From Methylacidiphilaceae bacterium (lineage in GTDB: Bacteria; Verrucomicrobiota; Verrucomicrobiia; Methylacidiphilales; Methylacidiphilaceae): 16,714 nt of DNA. A program made the position numbers and the translations under genes. The notes under the pieces were generated by a model. It was given only the letters and a program-made list of their open reading frames with translations. It had not been told where the DNA came from and did not search any database. Location: contig JAQUAR010000004.1 of the NCBI GenBank assembly GCA_028687155.1, forward strand, positions 1-16,714, written 5' to 3'. Below are positions 1 to 8,244 of the stretch, one piece after another (within the stretch, counting starts at the first letter, position 1; every line of letters starts with the position of its first letter).

Positions 1-897
1 ATGCGGGAGTGGGAGATCCTTCTTCAACGACGAGGCCCCAGCAGGCGACTCTTGATAGTGAGGGTAATCGCGCGGCATGTTACAACTGCCATCCTGGTTC
101 TGTTACTCAATGTTTACGTGGCACTAGGCCAGAAAGAGCCGCTCATCGACGTCCGGCTCTTTCTCCAGCCGCATTACGCGACCGGGGTCTTGGCCAGCTC
201 GATCATCCTCCTGCTCGCTTTCGGCATGCTCTCCCTGATCCTTGGCAATCTCCAGTCCATGAGCGGCTATACGCCGGATCTGGCCGCGCGTTCGTTTCTG
301 GTCGTGTTCCTCTTGGCGCCCGCCGGCTGGATTCTCGCCACCTATCTCAACCGCCACGTGGATCCTCGCTGGCCTTCGGCGCTCTTCCTGCTCGGCTTTG
401 CCGCCTACGCCTACTGGGTGAGCACCTATGACTATTTCGGAAGGAGATCCTGGTATACCTACCTGCTCGGATCGCAGGTCCTCGAGGGATTCTGCCTCGG
501 TGCCATCGCCACCCTGACCGCGGTCGCCCTCCGGGGGACTCCTCGTCACCGGGAGAGCGCGGCGAGCCAAACCTTGACGCTGGTGCGCACCTACGCGATG
601 AGCTGGGGGCCTGGACTTTTGGGAACCCTTCTCACCCATCGCACGGCCTTCCAGCAGACCCGCCTGGTGGAGACCGCGCCGTGGGGCGACCCGGCCTTCG
701 GCTTGGCGTTCGATCGACTGCTCCAGGCAGGTGCTTCCTCGCTGCAAGCCGTTCGGGTTCTCGGACGCTATGCCTCGAGCCACGCTGCGATGCTGGCGAC
801 CGAAGATGTCTTCCGCTTCTGTTCCTGGTGTTTTCTCGGGCTGGCGATTCTGGTCTGCACCCCGCTCGCCAGGAAAAGGGAACCCGCGCGCCGCTAA
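1..897 (+). CDS. MFS transporter, DHA2 (EmrB/QacA-like) family, C-terminal part
   Basis: This is probably the C-terminal half of a 14-helix drug/proton antiporter-type permease of the inner membrane. The frame is open from the first base of the window, so the ATG at base 1 may be an internal Met and the 5' part lies outside. Hydrophobic segments are visible near residues 24-42, 63-83, 97-115, 125-142, 157-178 and 274-288. The stretch with EPLIDVRLF followed by a helix and then LGNLQ..SGYTPDLAA is typical of the second half of DHA2 permeases, where a 'P-hD-hRLF' segment precedes a helix. The TAA stop overlaps the stop of the convergent glgP gene by four bases. The substrate cannot be told from the sequence. 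A full-length protein would be about 500 residues. The family call is fairly safe; the true start is unknown. Confidence 0.75.
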   Translation: MREWEILLQRRGPSRRLLIVRVIARHVTTAILVLLLNVYVALGQKEPLIDVRLFLQPHYATGVLASSIILLLAFGMLSLILGNLQSMSGYTPDLAARSFLVVFLLAPAGWILATYLNRHVDPRWPSALFLLGFAAYAYWVSTYDYFGRRSWYTYLLGSQVLEGFCLGAIATLTAVALRGTPRHRESAASQTLTLVRTYAMSWGPGLLGTLLTHRTAFQQTRLVETAPWGDPAFGLAFDRLLQAGASSLQAVRVLGRYASSHAAMLATEDVFRFCSWCFLGLAILVCTPLARKREPARR

Positions 898-3416
898 TCG
901 CTCGCCGGAGTGGGAGAGAGCCGCCAGATTCCCTCAGCGTACTCGTGGATCGAGCGGTCGCTCGAAAACTTGCCGACCGAAGCGGTGTTCTCGATGGTCA
1001 TCGACAGCCAGCGTGCTCTGTCGCGGTAGGCCCGCTCGGCCTCACGCTGGGCAGCCAAGTAGGCAGCGAAGTCGGCCAACACGAGGAAGGGATCTCCCCC
1101 ATCCAGGAGGCTGTGCCGTAGAGGAGCGAGGACCGAGGCGGGCTCCCCGGGAGTCAGCTCTCCGGAGCCGATCCAATCGAGAATCGCCCGCAACTCAGGA
1201 TCGGACTCATAGACCTCCCAGGGATTGTAGCCGCCTTGGGCCTGCTCGGCCACCTGCTCGGCAGTCAACCCGAAGATAAAGATGTTCTCCGGGCCGACCT
1301 CCTCCCCGATCTCGACGTTGGCTCCGTCCAAGGTGCCGATCGTGACGGCGCCATTGAGCGCAAGCTTCATGTTGCCTGTGCCGGAAGCTTCCTTGCCAGC
1401 CGTGGAGATCTGTTCGGAGAGATCGGCGGCCGGAATGATCCGCGAGGCCCGGGTTACTCCGTAGTTGGGGACGAAGGCCACTTGCAGCCTCCCGAAGACA
1501 CGGGAATCGCTGTTGATCCGAGCTGCTACCGCGTTGATCGCCTTGATGAGGCACTTGGCTAAGTCATAGCCGGGCGCAGCCTTGCCGCCGAAGAGGAAGA
1601 GCCGCGGAGGGAACTCCCCGCTCGGATTCTCCAGCAGCCTCCGGTAGAGCCAGAGGATATGGAGGAGGTTCAGATGCTGGCGCTTGTATTCGTGGATCCG
1701 TTTGATCTGAACGTCAAAGAGAGCATCGGGATCGGCGGTGAGCCCGCACCATTCCCGCAAGCAGTCCGATAGCCGGACCTTGTTTGCCCTTTTGATGGCG
1801 GCGTAGCGTTCTCGGAAGGAAGCGTCCCCGATCAACTTCCGTAGTTCCTGGAGCGCGGAGAGATTGATGATCCATCCCTCTCCCAGGGTCTCGGTGAGGA
1901 GAGAGGCCAGTAGCGGATTGGCTCCCAGAAGCCAGACCCGAGGGGTGATTCCGTTGGTGACGTTCCGGAACCGGCCCGGAAAGAGGGCCGAGAACTCGGG
2001 AAAAAGCCGGCTCTGGAGAAGCTCCGAATGGAGGGCGGAGACCCCGTTGACCGAAAAGCTCCCGATGACGGCCAGATGCGCCATGCGGACCGCCTTGGTA
2101 TGGTTCTCATCGATCAGAGAGATCGCTCGGCGCTCCCCATCCGAGATCGGGTCCGTTCCCGGAACGAGCTCGAGCAGCCGCCGGTTGATCTCGTAGAGGA
2201 TTTCCAGATGGCGCGGAAGAACTCGGTGGAAGAGCGACACCGACCAGGTCTCCAGCGCTTCCGGAAGAAGGGTATGGTTGGTGTAGGCAAAGATCCGGGT
2301 GATCCAATCCCAGGCTTGCGCCCACTCCATCCTCCGTTCGTCGATCAAGATCCGCATGAGCTCGACGATCGCGATCGCCGGATGGGTGTCGTTTAGGTGG
2401 ATCACTACCTTTTCCGGCAGAAGGTTCCAATCCTGATGTTCTTCCTCGAAGCGTCGGAGAATGTCTCGAAGCGAGCAGCTGACGAAGAAATACTGCTGGA
2501 CGAGCCGCAGCTCCTTCCCCTTCTCGGTCTTGTCGTTCGGGTAGAGAATCTTCGTGATGGATTCGCAGAAGCTCTTTTCCCCGACCGCTTCGAAGTAGCC
2601 CCCCCGGTTGAAGGCATCGAGGTCGAACTCCCGAGTCGACTTGGCGCTCCAAAGGCGGAGCAGGTTTGTCGTTTTCCCCCCAAACCCCGCAATCGGGATG
2701 TCAAAAGGAAGACCGAGCACATCGCGGCAATCCGTCCACCGGCACCCGCCCTCCTGATGCTCAACGGTTCCGTAGAGATGCACCGTTTGGACCCGCTCGG
2801 GATGGACCATCTCCCACGGGCTTCCGAATCGATGCCAATCGTCCGGTCTCTCGATCTGATAGCCGTGGGCGAAGTCTTGCTGGAAGAGGCCGAACTCGTA
2901 ATGAATGCCGTAGCCGATCGCCGGCAGACGGAGAGTGGCCAGCGAATCGAGGAAGCAGGCGGCGAGTCTGCCCAGCCCGCCGTTGCCGAGCCCCATTTCA
3001 CCCTCTTCCTCGCAGATGGCCTCGAGATCCGTGCCGAGGTTCTTCAATGCTGCCGCCGTGAGATCCCAAAGGCCCAAGTTGAGCAGGTTTTGGCGGAGAA
3101 GACGCCCAAGGAAGTATTCGAGCGAGAGGTAGTAGAGCCGCCGCGCCTGGTTTTTCCGATGAGCTTCTTGCGTGGCAAGGAAGCGCTCGGTCAGAAAATC
3201 TCGCGTCATCAGGGACGTGGCCAGCCACCAGTCCCGGGGAGTCGCGTTTTCTGGCAAGCGGGCCAAGCTGAAGCGAAGGTGAGCGCTGGTGCATTCCCGG
3301 ATCGCATCGACCGTAGCCTCCTTGGTAAAACGGGCGGAACCAAGGAACGGTTTCATCGAACGAGGAATCTCGGGCGCAGGGAGGGCGCGGTCAAGCCTCA
3401 ATCCATGGCTGCTCAT
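894..3416 (-). CDS. glgP: Glycogen/maltodextrin phosphorylase (GT35)
   Basis: Cytoplasmic PLP enzyme that releases glucose-1-phosphate from the non-reducing ends of glycogen or maltodextrin. The protein is about 840 residues, close to the 800-840 usual for bacterial GlgP. Visible family signatures are the N-terminal GNGGLGRLAACFLDS block, VIHLNDTHPAIA, the RFRNVTNGITPR block, QIKRIHEYKRQ, and the PLP motif EASGTGNMKLALNG with the Schiff-base lysine near residue 684. I chose the ATG at 3416, which has a weak AGAG upstream. An in-frame TTG at 3494 would add 26 residues but has no ribosome-binding site, and a third option is the ATG at 3356. No other glycogen gene lies beside it. Its stop overlaps the convergent transporter gene by four bases. 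Function is clear from family conservation; regulation is not visible. Confidence 0.95.
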   Translation of the reverse strand: MSSHGLRLDRALPAPEIPRSMKPFLGSARFTKEATVDAIRECTSAHLRFSLARLPENATPRDWWLATSLMTRDFLTERFLATQEAHRKNQARRLYYLSLEYFLGRLLRQNLLNLGLWDLTAAALKNLGTDLEAICEEEGEMGLGNGGLGRLAACFLDSLATLRLPAIGYGIHYEFGLFQQDFAHGYQIERPDDWHRFGSPWEMVHPERVQTVHLYGTVEHQEGGCRWTDCRDVLGLPFDIPIAGFGGKTTNLLRLWSAKSTREFDLDAFNRGGYFEAVGEKSFCESITKILYPNDKTEKGKELRLVQQYFFVSCSLRDILRRFEEEHQDWNLLPEKVVIHLNDTHPAIAIVELMRILIDERRMEWAQAWDWITRIFAYTNHTLLPEALETWSVSLFHRVLPRHLEILYEINRRLLELVPGTDPISDGERRAISLIDENHTKAVRMAHLAVIGSFSVNGVSALHSELLQSRLFPEFSALFPGRFRNVTNGITPRVWLLGANPLLASLLTETLGEGWIINLSALQELRKLIGDASFRERYAAIKRANKVRLSDCLREWCGLTADPDALFDVQIKRIHEYKRQHLNLLHILWLYRRLLENPSGEFPPRLFLFGGKAAPGYDLAKCLIKAINAVAARINSDSRVFGRLQVAFVPNYGVTRASRIIPAADLSEQISTAGKEASGTGNMKLALNGAVTIGTLDGANVEIGEEVGPENIFIFGLTAEQVAEQAQGGYNPWEVYESDPELRAILDWIGSGELTPGEPASVLAPLRHSLLDGGDPFLVLADFAAYLAAQREAERAYRDRARWLSMTIENTASVGKFSSDRSIHEYAEGIWRLSPTPASD

Positions 3417-3578
3417 GGGATCTCTGTAAATCTTGTTTGGCCTGTTCGCCGGATCTGCTTCGCGGATCTTTCTGATTGCTTCACAAAATAGCAAGACTCA
3501 TGCCAGGATGTCCTGCGGTAGGTGCTCCGCTTGCCTTCGGGCTCCGTCCGGAGCAACGTAGGATCAAACGCGGGCCCG
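3417..3578. promoter_or_regulatory. Divergent intergenic region between glgP and the next gene
   Basis: These 162 bases separate two divergently read genes and must hold their promoters if the chosen starts are right. The stretch around 3470-3500 is poorer in G and C than its surroundings and holds a short inverted repeat, TTGCT (3476-3480) with AGCAA (3490-3494). I see no convincing -35/-10 pair on either strand, so this is a positional call only. Confidence 0.3.
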
Positions 3579-4376
3579 ATGGATGGCGACGGAAAACCGC
3601 TGGAGTCTTCAGTGGAAACCAGCAGCGGCGAGACCCACTTGGGGCGATCCCTGCAGCTCCGGCTGCTCTGGATCGGTTCGAGTCTTCTCCTGGGGCTTCT
3701 CCTTCTAGGGGCGCTGGCCGACGCATTCTTGCGCCCGCTCCCCGTTTCCACGACCGACGATGAGATTCGGACTCCCGCCTTCCGCCAAGCGTTTTTTCAG
3801 GAGTGGCAGGCGGCGCTTGCTCGTCTGCAACAGGGCAGCTTGGGCTTCTGGGCGCCTCCTTCATCGGTACAGAAGTTTAGCTGGTGGGATCGGATCCGAC
3901 AGCTTCCCAACGAGTCCGGGATCCGGCTGGCGCTTCGTCGCCACCTCGCTTCGGACGTCGACTTGCGGGATCTTCGGCCGATCCGCCGGGAGCCGCTGCC
4001 CGATGGGGTGCGCATCTCCTATCTGGTGACCGTCGAGCCGAGGAGCAGCGAGTTCCTGGTCCTGATCGGTCCTGCTGGAATCCTTGCGGGGACGCGTAAG
4101 AGCGAAGAGGGACTCATGCGTCATCCCCTCTTTGCCGAAGGCCTGTCTCCAGGACAGGTCTTTACCCTCGGCGATAAGACCTTGGTCGCTCGCGCGGGCT
4201 CCTCTTATTGCTTTCAATGGACCGTTCGGCGCGCCACCGCGGACGGCGGACTCTGGCACATCCGAGAGGTCGATCCGACCCCCTTCGAAGCTTCGCCCGA
4301 CCTGGAGAGGATGGCGATCGCGACCTCAAGAAACACTCCAGTCCTTCTGGTCTGTTCCCAAAACCGGTTGAAGTAG
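3579..4376 (+). CDS. Hypothetical membrane-anchored protein, single N-terminal helix
   Basis: I do not recognise a family. The product is 265 residues from the ATG at 3579. It has a polar N-terminus of about 26 residues, one strong transmembrane helix (about 28-50, rich in Leu with a small-residue end), and then a soluble domain of about 210 residues with several beta-like hydrophobic stretches (for example VRISYLV, EFLVLIG, TLVARAG). No catalytic motif stands out. Alternation of charged and hydrophobic residues and codon use like the neighbours suggest a real gene. An upstream in-frame GTG at 3522 would add 19 residues; neither start has a good ribosome-binding site, and I preferred the ATG because it leaves room for divergent promoters. 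The topology, a short cytoplasmic tail with the domain outside, is an inference from one helix. Confidence 0.6.
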   Translation: MDGDGKPLESSVETSSGETHLGRSLQLRLLWIGSSLLLGLLLLGALADAFLRPLPVSTTDDEIRTPAFRQAFFQEWQAALARLQQGSLGFWAPPSSVQKFSWWDRIRQLPNESGIRLALRRHLASDVDLRDLRPIRREPLPDGVRISYLVTVEPRSSEFLVLIGPAGILAGTRKSEEGLMRHPLFAEGLSPGQVFTLGDKTLVARAGSSYCFQWTVRRATADGGLWHIREVDPTPFEASPDLERMAIATSRNTPVLLVCSQNRLK

Positions 4377-4471
4377 ATCGAAGCGGAGCAGGAAACGGCG
4401 TGGAAAAGCTTTCAAGATCGCCGCTCCGAAATCCGGCGGAAGACGGATCGGTATGCTGTCCTAGCTGCTCA

Positions 4472-4508
4472 AAAGCGATTCCCGGAGGCCGGGCAAGGGA
4501 AGCGCTTT
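4472..4508 (+). terminator. Possible terminator or structured RNA hairpin
   Basis: AAAGCG (4472-4477) pairs with CGCTTT (4503-4508), and TTCCC (4479-4483) pairs with GGGAA (4497-4501), with a single A-G mismatch between the two stems and a 13-base loop. It lies about 95 bases after the stop at 4376 and ends in only three Ts, so it is a weak intrinsic terminator at best. It could equally be part of a small RNA. Confidence 0.3.
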
Positions 4509-4564
4509 CGGCAGCGGACTGGTCGGGTCCCAGCACAGCCAGGAGAGGCGGCGGGAGACCTACC

Positions 4565-4583
4565 CGCGCCGCGACGCGGCGCG
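4565..4583. repeat. Perfect 9-bp palindrome, CGCGCCGCG-A-CGCGGCGCG
   Basis: Nine bases are followed by their exact reverse complement with one base between. It sits about 75 bases upstream of the tRNA-Leu gene, in non-coding sequence. No T-run follows it, so it does not look like an intrinsic terminator. Chance is not excluded, since the sequence is almost pure G and C. Confidence 0.4.
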
Positions 4584-4656
4584 AGAGGCCGACGTGCGCG
4601 AAGCCCGAGAAAGGATTGACGCTGCCTCTCTTCTCCGCCAACCTGTGAGTTGCTTC

Positions 4657-4741
4657 GCGCTCGTGGCGGAATCGGCAGACGCGCTAGATTCAGGTTCTAG
4701 TCCCGCAAGGGGTGTGGGTTCAAATCCCTCCGAGCGCACCA
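4657..4741 (+). tRNA. tRNA-Leu (anticodon CAG)
   Basis: An 85-base class II tRNA that reads CUG codons. Acceptor GCGCTCG (4657-4663) pairs with CGAGCGC (4731-4737), followed by A and an encoded CCA (4739-4741). The D-arm has the Leu-type GGCGGAAT..GGCAGACGCG. The anticodon stem CTAGA/TCTAG closes the loop TTCAGGT with anticodon CAG. A short extra arm (CCC-GCAA-GGG) is present, as expected for tRNA-Leu, and the T-loop is TTCAAAT. The T-stem GTGGG/CCCTC has one U-U mismatch at the second pair, which is unusual but should not prevent function. The last base of CCA is also the A of an ATG that is in frame with the following CDS. Confidence 0.95.
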
Positions 4742-4836
4742 TGGAAAGAATTCCCTTTCCCATCGCTTCTTCCGAAAAGCGGATCGGAACCTGTCATTAC
4801 AGGCTTTCCCAGGATGCGCAGCTAGGGTCTTGCCCG

Positions 4837-7104
4837 ATGGCGCAATCGTCGCCGCTTTCGCAGAATGAGGCACAACGGCTCGTGAAAGGTTTCGAGAAAC
4901 TTGCTAAGCTCCGCTGGCGCAATGGGGGCAGGAATGGAGTTTTGCGCGCGGGGGACCTACCTCCCCGAGAGGAGGGGACGGGACTCTGCCGGCTCGGGTC
5001 GGAGCAGATGCGCTCCTTGAGCCTTCAGCCGGGCGCGATCGTGGCGATCGATGGGCCCAGGCGAACGGTCGGCGTCGCTGTCTTGAGAGAAGGCTCGGAA
5101 GAAGCGGAGAGAGGGATTATTCAGATCGACCCGATCCTCCGGGGGAACGCCGGGATCGGACTAGGGGAGAAAGTCACCCTTTCCAAGATTGTCGCGGATG
5201 GCGCCCGGCGGCTGATGCTGATCCCTATCTCATCGGCCTGGGTCCCTCGCGGGCAACGGGAGCAGCGGGAGCTTCATCGCCTGCTCGAAGGACGGCCCTT
5301 GCTGGTCGGGGATCGGGTGCGGATCACGGCGGCGGGGAAGAGGAGGGACTTCCTGGTCGCGCAGACCGAGCCCGATGGGCCGGTGACGGTGTCTGGGTCG
5401 ACCGAGTTGCGCGTTGAGGCGGAGAGGAACCGGGAGTCTGGCTCCCGCGGGATCAGCTACGAGGATGTGGGGGGTCTCCACCGGGAGATGCAGCGGGTCC
5501 GCGAGATGGTCGAGTTGCCGCTACGCCACCCGGAACTGTTTGAGCGCTTTGGGATCGGCGCGCCCAAGGGGATCCTGCTCCACGGGCCGCCGGGCTCGGG
5601 GAAGACCTTGATTGCCAGGACGGTGTCGGCGATGACGAAGGCGAGCTTTTTCCCGGTGAGCGGCCCCGAGATCCTGGACAAGCATTATGGGGAGGCCGAA
5701 GCCCGGTTGCGTCGAATCTTTGAGGAGGCGGAGCGGAAGGCACCAAGCATCATCTTCTTCGACGAGATCCATGCGCTCGCGCCCAAGCGGGAGACGGCCG
5801 TCGGCGAGATGGAAAAGCGGGTGGTCGGCCAACTCCTCTCGCTCATGGACGGCCTGCGGGCGCGTGGTCAGGTGGTCGTGCTCGCGGCGACCAACTTGCC
5901 TAACCTGCTCGATCCTGCGCTTCGACGTCCGGGCCGCTTTGATCGGGAGATCATGATCGGAATTCCCGACCGGAATGGGCGGCTGGAAATCCTCCGGATC
6001 CATAGTCGGCGGATGCCGCTGGCCGAAGACGTGGAGCTCGAAGAACTCGCCGATTTCACCCATGGCTACCTGGGTGCCGATCTCGAGCTGCTCTGCCGGG
6101 AGGCGGCCATGGCTTCGTTGCGGGAGTTTCTTGCGCGAGGCTCCGAGGATGGGGCTGGCAGCGTGACAGGGGAGGGATCGCGAGAGGAAGTCACGCGAGC
6201 CCATTTTCTGGAGGCTTTGCGTCAAGTCGAACCCTCGGCGCTCCGGGAGGTCATGGCCGAGGTGCCCAACGTCCACTGGGGAGATATCGGAGGCCTGGAC
6301 GACGTGAAACGCGAATTGCAAGAGGCGCTCGAATGGCCCCTGCTCCACGCGCAGCTCTTCGAGCATGCCGGGGCGAAGCCCGCCAAGGGGATTCTGCTGC
6401 ATGGACCGCCCGGTACGGGAAAGACTCTGCTGGCCAAGGCGGCCGCGACCGAAAGCAAGGCCAACTTTATCGGGATCAAGGGCCCGGCGCTCATATCCAA
6501 GTGGGTTGGCGAATCTGAGCGGGGTGTCCGGGAGGTCTTCCGCCGGGCTCGTGGAGCCGCTCCCTGCATCGTCTTTCTCGACGAGATCGACGCGCTTGCT
6601 CCGTCCCGGGGAGCGGGAGGGGATAGCCGCGTGATGGAACGGGTGGTGGGAGCCCTTCTGACGGAGCTGGACGGGATGGAGGAGCTGCGTGGGGTCGTGG
6701 TGCTCGGGGCAACCAACCGGATCGACATCATCGACCCCGCACTCCTGCGGCCGGGGCGCTTCGACCTCATTATTCCCCTCATGCTCCCGGATTCACGGGA
6801 GCGCCGGGAAATTCTGAAGGTCCATCTGCGCGGCAAGCCGGTTGCCTCCGACATCGACCTGGAGTCCCTGGCTGCGCAGACCGAAGGATGCTCGGGTGCC
6901 CAGATCGAGGCGGTCTGCCTCAAGGGAACGATGCTTGCGATCCGCGAATACTTGGAAGCGAACGGGAGGGCGACCCTGGATCCTGTCTTCCGCGACTACC
7001 GGCTGCGGATGGCCCATTTGGAGGAGGCGGTCCGCTTTATTTCCCGTGGCCGCGCTTTTGCCGCCGCTCCAGAACCAATCTCAGTCATTTCCCCTCCGCC
7101 CTAA
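4837..7104 (+). CDS. CDC48/VAT-like AAA ATPase with two ATPase domains
   Basis: Predicted hexameric cytoplasmic unfoldase of the CDC48/p97/VAT family, 755 residues, the normal length for archaeal VAT. Order: N-terminal double-psi barrel and second N subdomain (about 10-190), D1, then D2. D1 has Walker A GPPGSGKT (250-257), Walker B with D309-E310, and the arginine-finger region RRPGRFDRE. D2 has Walker A GPPGTGKT (523-530), Walker B D582-E583, and RPGRFD. Both Walker B motifs keep the catalytic Glu, so both rings should hydrolyse ATP. Start: the ATG at 4837 has AGGG nine bases upstream. The ATG at 4741 would make the gene begin on the last base of the tRNA and add 32 poorly conserved-looking residues. 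No C-terminal HbYX proteasome-docking tail is seen; the protein ends in VISPPP. The family is almost universal in archaea and eukaryotes but patchy in bacteria, so transfer from archaea is a reasonable inference. A hairpin follows the stop. Confidence 0.95.
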   Translation: MAQSSPLSQNEAQRLVKGFEKLAKLRWRNGGRNGVLRAGDLPPREEGTGLCRLGSEQMRSLSLQPGAIVAIDGPRRTVGVAVLREGSEEAERGIIQIDPILRGNAGIGLGEKVTLSKIVADGARRLMLIPISSAWVPRGQREQRELHRLLEGRPLLVGDRVRITAAGKRRDFLVAQTEPDGPVTVSGSTELRVEAERNRESGSRGISYEDVGGLHREMQRVREMVELPLRHPELFERFGIGAPKGILLHGPPGSGKTLIARTVSAMTKASFFPVSGPEILDKHYGEAEARLRRIFEEAERKAPSIIFFDEIHALAPKRETAVGEMEKRVVGQLLSLMDGLRARGQVVVLAATNLPNLLDPALRRPGRFDREIMIGIPDRNGRLEILRIHSRRMPLAEDVELEELADFTHGYLGADLELLCREAAMASLREFLARGSEDGAGSVTGEGSREEVTRAHFLEALRQVEPSALREVMAEVPNVHWGDIGGLDDVKRELQEALEWPLLHAQLFEHAGAKPAKGILLHGPPGTGKTLLAKAAATESKANFIGIKGPALISKWVGESERGVREVFRRARGAAPCIVFLDEIDALAPSRGAGGDSRVMERVVGALLTELDGMEELRGVVVLGATNRIDIIDPALLRPGRFDLIIPLMLPDSRERREILKVHLRGKPVASDIDLESLAAQTEGCSGAQIEAVCLKGTMLAIREYLEANGRATLDPVFRDYRLRMAHLEEAVRFISRGRAFAAAPEPISVISPPP

Positions 7105-7108
7105 CGAC

Positions 7109-7141
7109 GGCTCACTGCCCTGGCGAAGCAGGCAGAGAGCC
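7109..7141 (+). terminator. Probable terminator hairpin after the CDC48-like gene
   Basis: GGCTC (7109-7113) and CTGCC (7115-7119) pair with GGCAG (7131-7135) and GAGCC (7137-7141), with one A-A mismatch and an 11-base loop. It begins five bases after the TAA stop, between two convergent genes. There is no T-run, so termination strength is uncertain. Confidence 0.45.
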
Positions 7142-7230
7142 AACCAGGCAGCCCCGAGAGCGAGCGCAGGCTAACGCCTCGTTGCAGTACTCTTGATGGA
7201 CAAGCAGAGCATGAGGTCAAGAGCACGACG

Positions 7231-8097
7231 TCATTCCAAGAAGCGCAGGGCCTTGGCGCCATGATAGCTGTCCTCCAGAGTGGGAATGGCACCGATTCTT
7301 CGGCCGAAGCCGCCCGAAGCAACTTGGCAGGCCTCGATCTGGGAGGCGAGGTTCCGCCTTCGTTGCTCTTCGGGCCGCTGAGAGAAAGCGGCGAGGAGTT
7401 CCAAACCGGATCGGACGGCCTCGAGGCTTGCCGACTCGGTCGACCAAGAGCCGGAGACGTCGGAACAGGCCAGTTGGTGGCGAGCGAAGCGGAGAAGGGG
7501 CGGCTCCTCGATGGGAATCTGGAAGAGGCGAGCCACGAAAAGAGCCTTCGCGCTATCGACCAGATTTTCGTGATCCTTCGGGAAGGCACCCGATTCTCCG
7601 CGAAGAGCCTCGAGCAAGGCGGAGAGTCGTTGCCGCCATGGGGCAGGGGGGGGCGAGCAACTCCATGCGGAAAGCTTTGCCATCTGGAATAAGTCTCGCA
7701 GGAGTGCGCTTGCGTCCCAACTCTTCAGCTCCTCTCGTGAGGGAAGAGGAACAACCGTTGCGATGCAGCGCACCACCGTCTCCCGGATCTCCCGTGCCGG
7801 CTTAAGGCCGAGAAGACGAACTCCTCGCTCGTAAGACCAGAGTGCGGCAAGCGAGGCGTTTCGACAAAGAGGATCGCGCTGCGCGGCAAACCAGGATTCC
7901 AGTTCTCCTCGGCGGGGAGGCATCCTGCCCAAGACGCGAAGAGTGGCAAGCGCAAAGCCTGTGTCATAGAGGTTCGACTCTTCGATGTAATCCGAACGGT
8001 AGAAACAGAAGCCCCCGTCTCGGCATTGTCGCCCAACGACGTAGTCCTGGCATCGTTCTTTCCAGTGCGTCCGCGCCACAATTGAAAAAACTCTCAT
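7231..8097 (-). CDS. Prenyltransferase / terpenoid-cyclase-fold repeat protein
   Basis: A 288-residue protein with the alpha-alpha barrel repeat pattern of protein prenyltransferase beta subunits and squalene cyclases. Repeat-like blocks are RQCRDGGFCFY followed by ESNLYDTGFALATLRVLG near the N-terminus, and CQVASGGFGRRIGAIPTLEDSYHGAKAL at the C-terminus. The DSYH at 276-279 resembles the 'D-x-YH' segment whose His binds zinc in farnesyl/geranylgeranyl transferases. I see no DxDD motif, so a squalene-hopene cyclase reaction is unlikely. Start: ATG at 8097 has a good AAGGTG four bases upstream on this strand. It is transcribed divergently from the methyltransferase gene and convergently with the CDC48-like gene. 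A run of eight Gs on the + strand (7646-7653) lies within it and encodes three prolines. The fold is likely; the substrate and even catalytic activity are unknown. Confidence 0.65.
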   Translation of the reverse strand: MRVFSIVARTHWKERCQDYVVGRQCRDGGFCFYRSDYIEESNLYDTGFALATLRVLGRMPPRRGELESWFAAQRDPLCRNASLAALWSYERGVRLLGLKPAREIRETVVRCIATVVPLPSREELKSWDASALLRDLFQMAKLSAWSCSPPPAPWRQRLSALLEALRGESGAFPKDHENLVDSAKALFVARLFQIPIEEPPLLRFARHQLACSDVSGSWSTESASLEAVRSGLELLAAFSQRPEEQRRRNLASQIEACQVASGGFGRRIGAIPTLEDSYHGAKALRFLE

Positions 8098-8244
8098 ACG
8101 TCACCTTTGCCGTCAGCCCAAAAAGGATTGCTCCTTGGCCCGCAACGGAGTAGCCACGGATCTAGCCGCCATTTCTCCCAAGCGTTCTCCTGCGGCTTGC
8201 ACAATGGGCTTGTCTGCTTTGTTGGGCTTGGTTTTCCATCCTTG

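Noticed and set aside
2397..3491. Open plus-strand frame of 364 codons
   Set aside because: Antisense to glgP, which is conserved along its full length; no domain visible in the antisense translation.
4377..4656. SRP (4.5S) RNA gene
   Set aside because: A GGTCGGGTCCC..AGCACAGCC stretch on the + strand is a little like the conserved core, but the GGAA tetraloop and the correct asymmetric loop are missing on both strands.
4594..4836. N-terminal extension of the CDC48-like protein through the tRNA gene
   Set aside because: The frame is open, but it would translate the whole tRNA-Leu gene. The ATG at 4837 has a suitable ribosome-binding site and gives the normal family length.
5521..6402. Open minus-strand frame of 293 codons
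   Set aside because: Antisense to the D1 region of the CDC48-like ATPase; a shadow of conserved codons.
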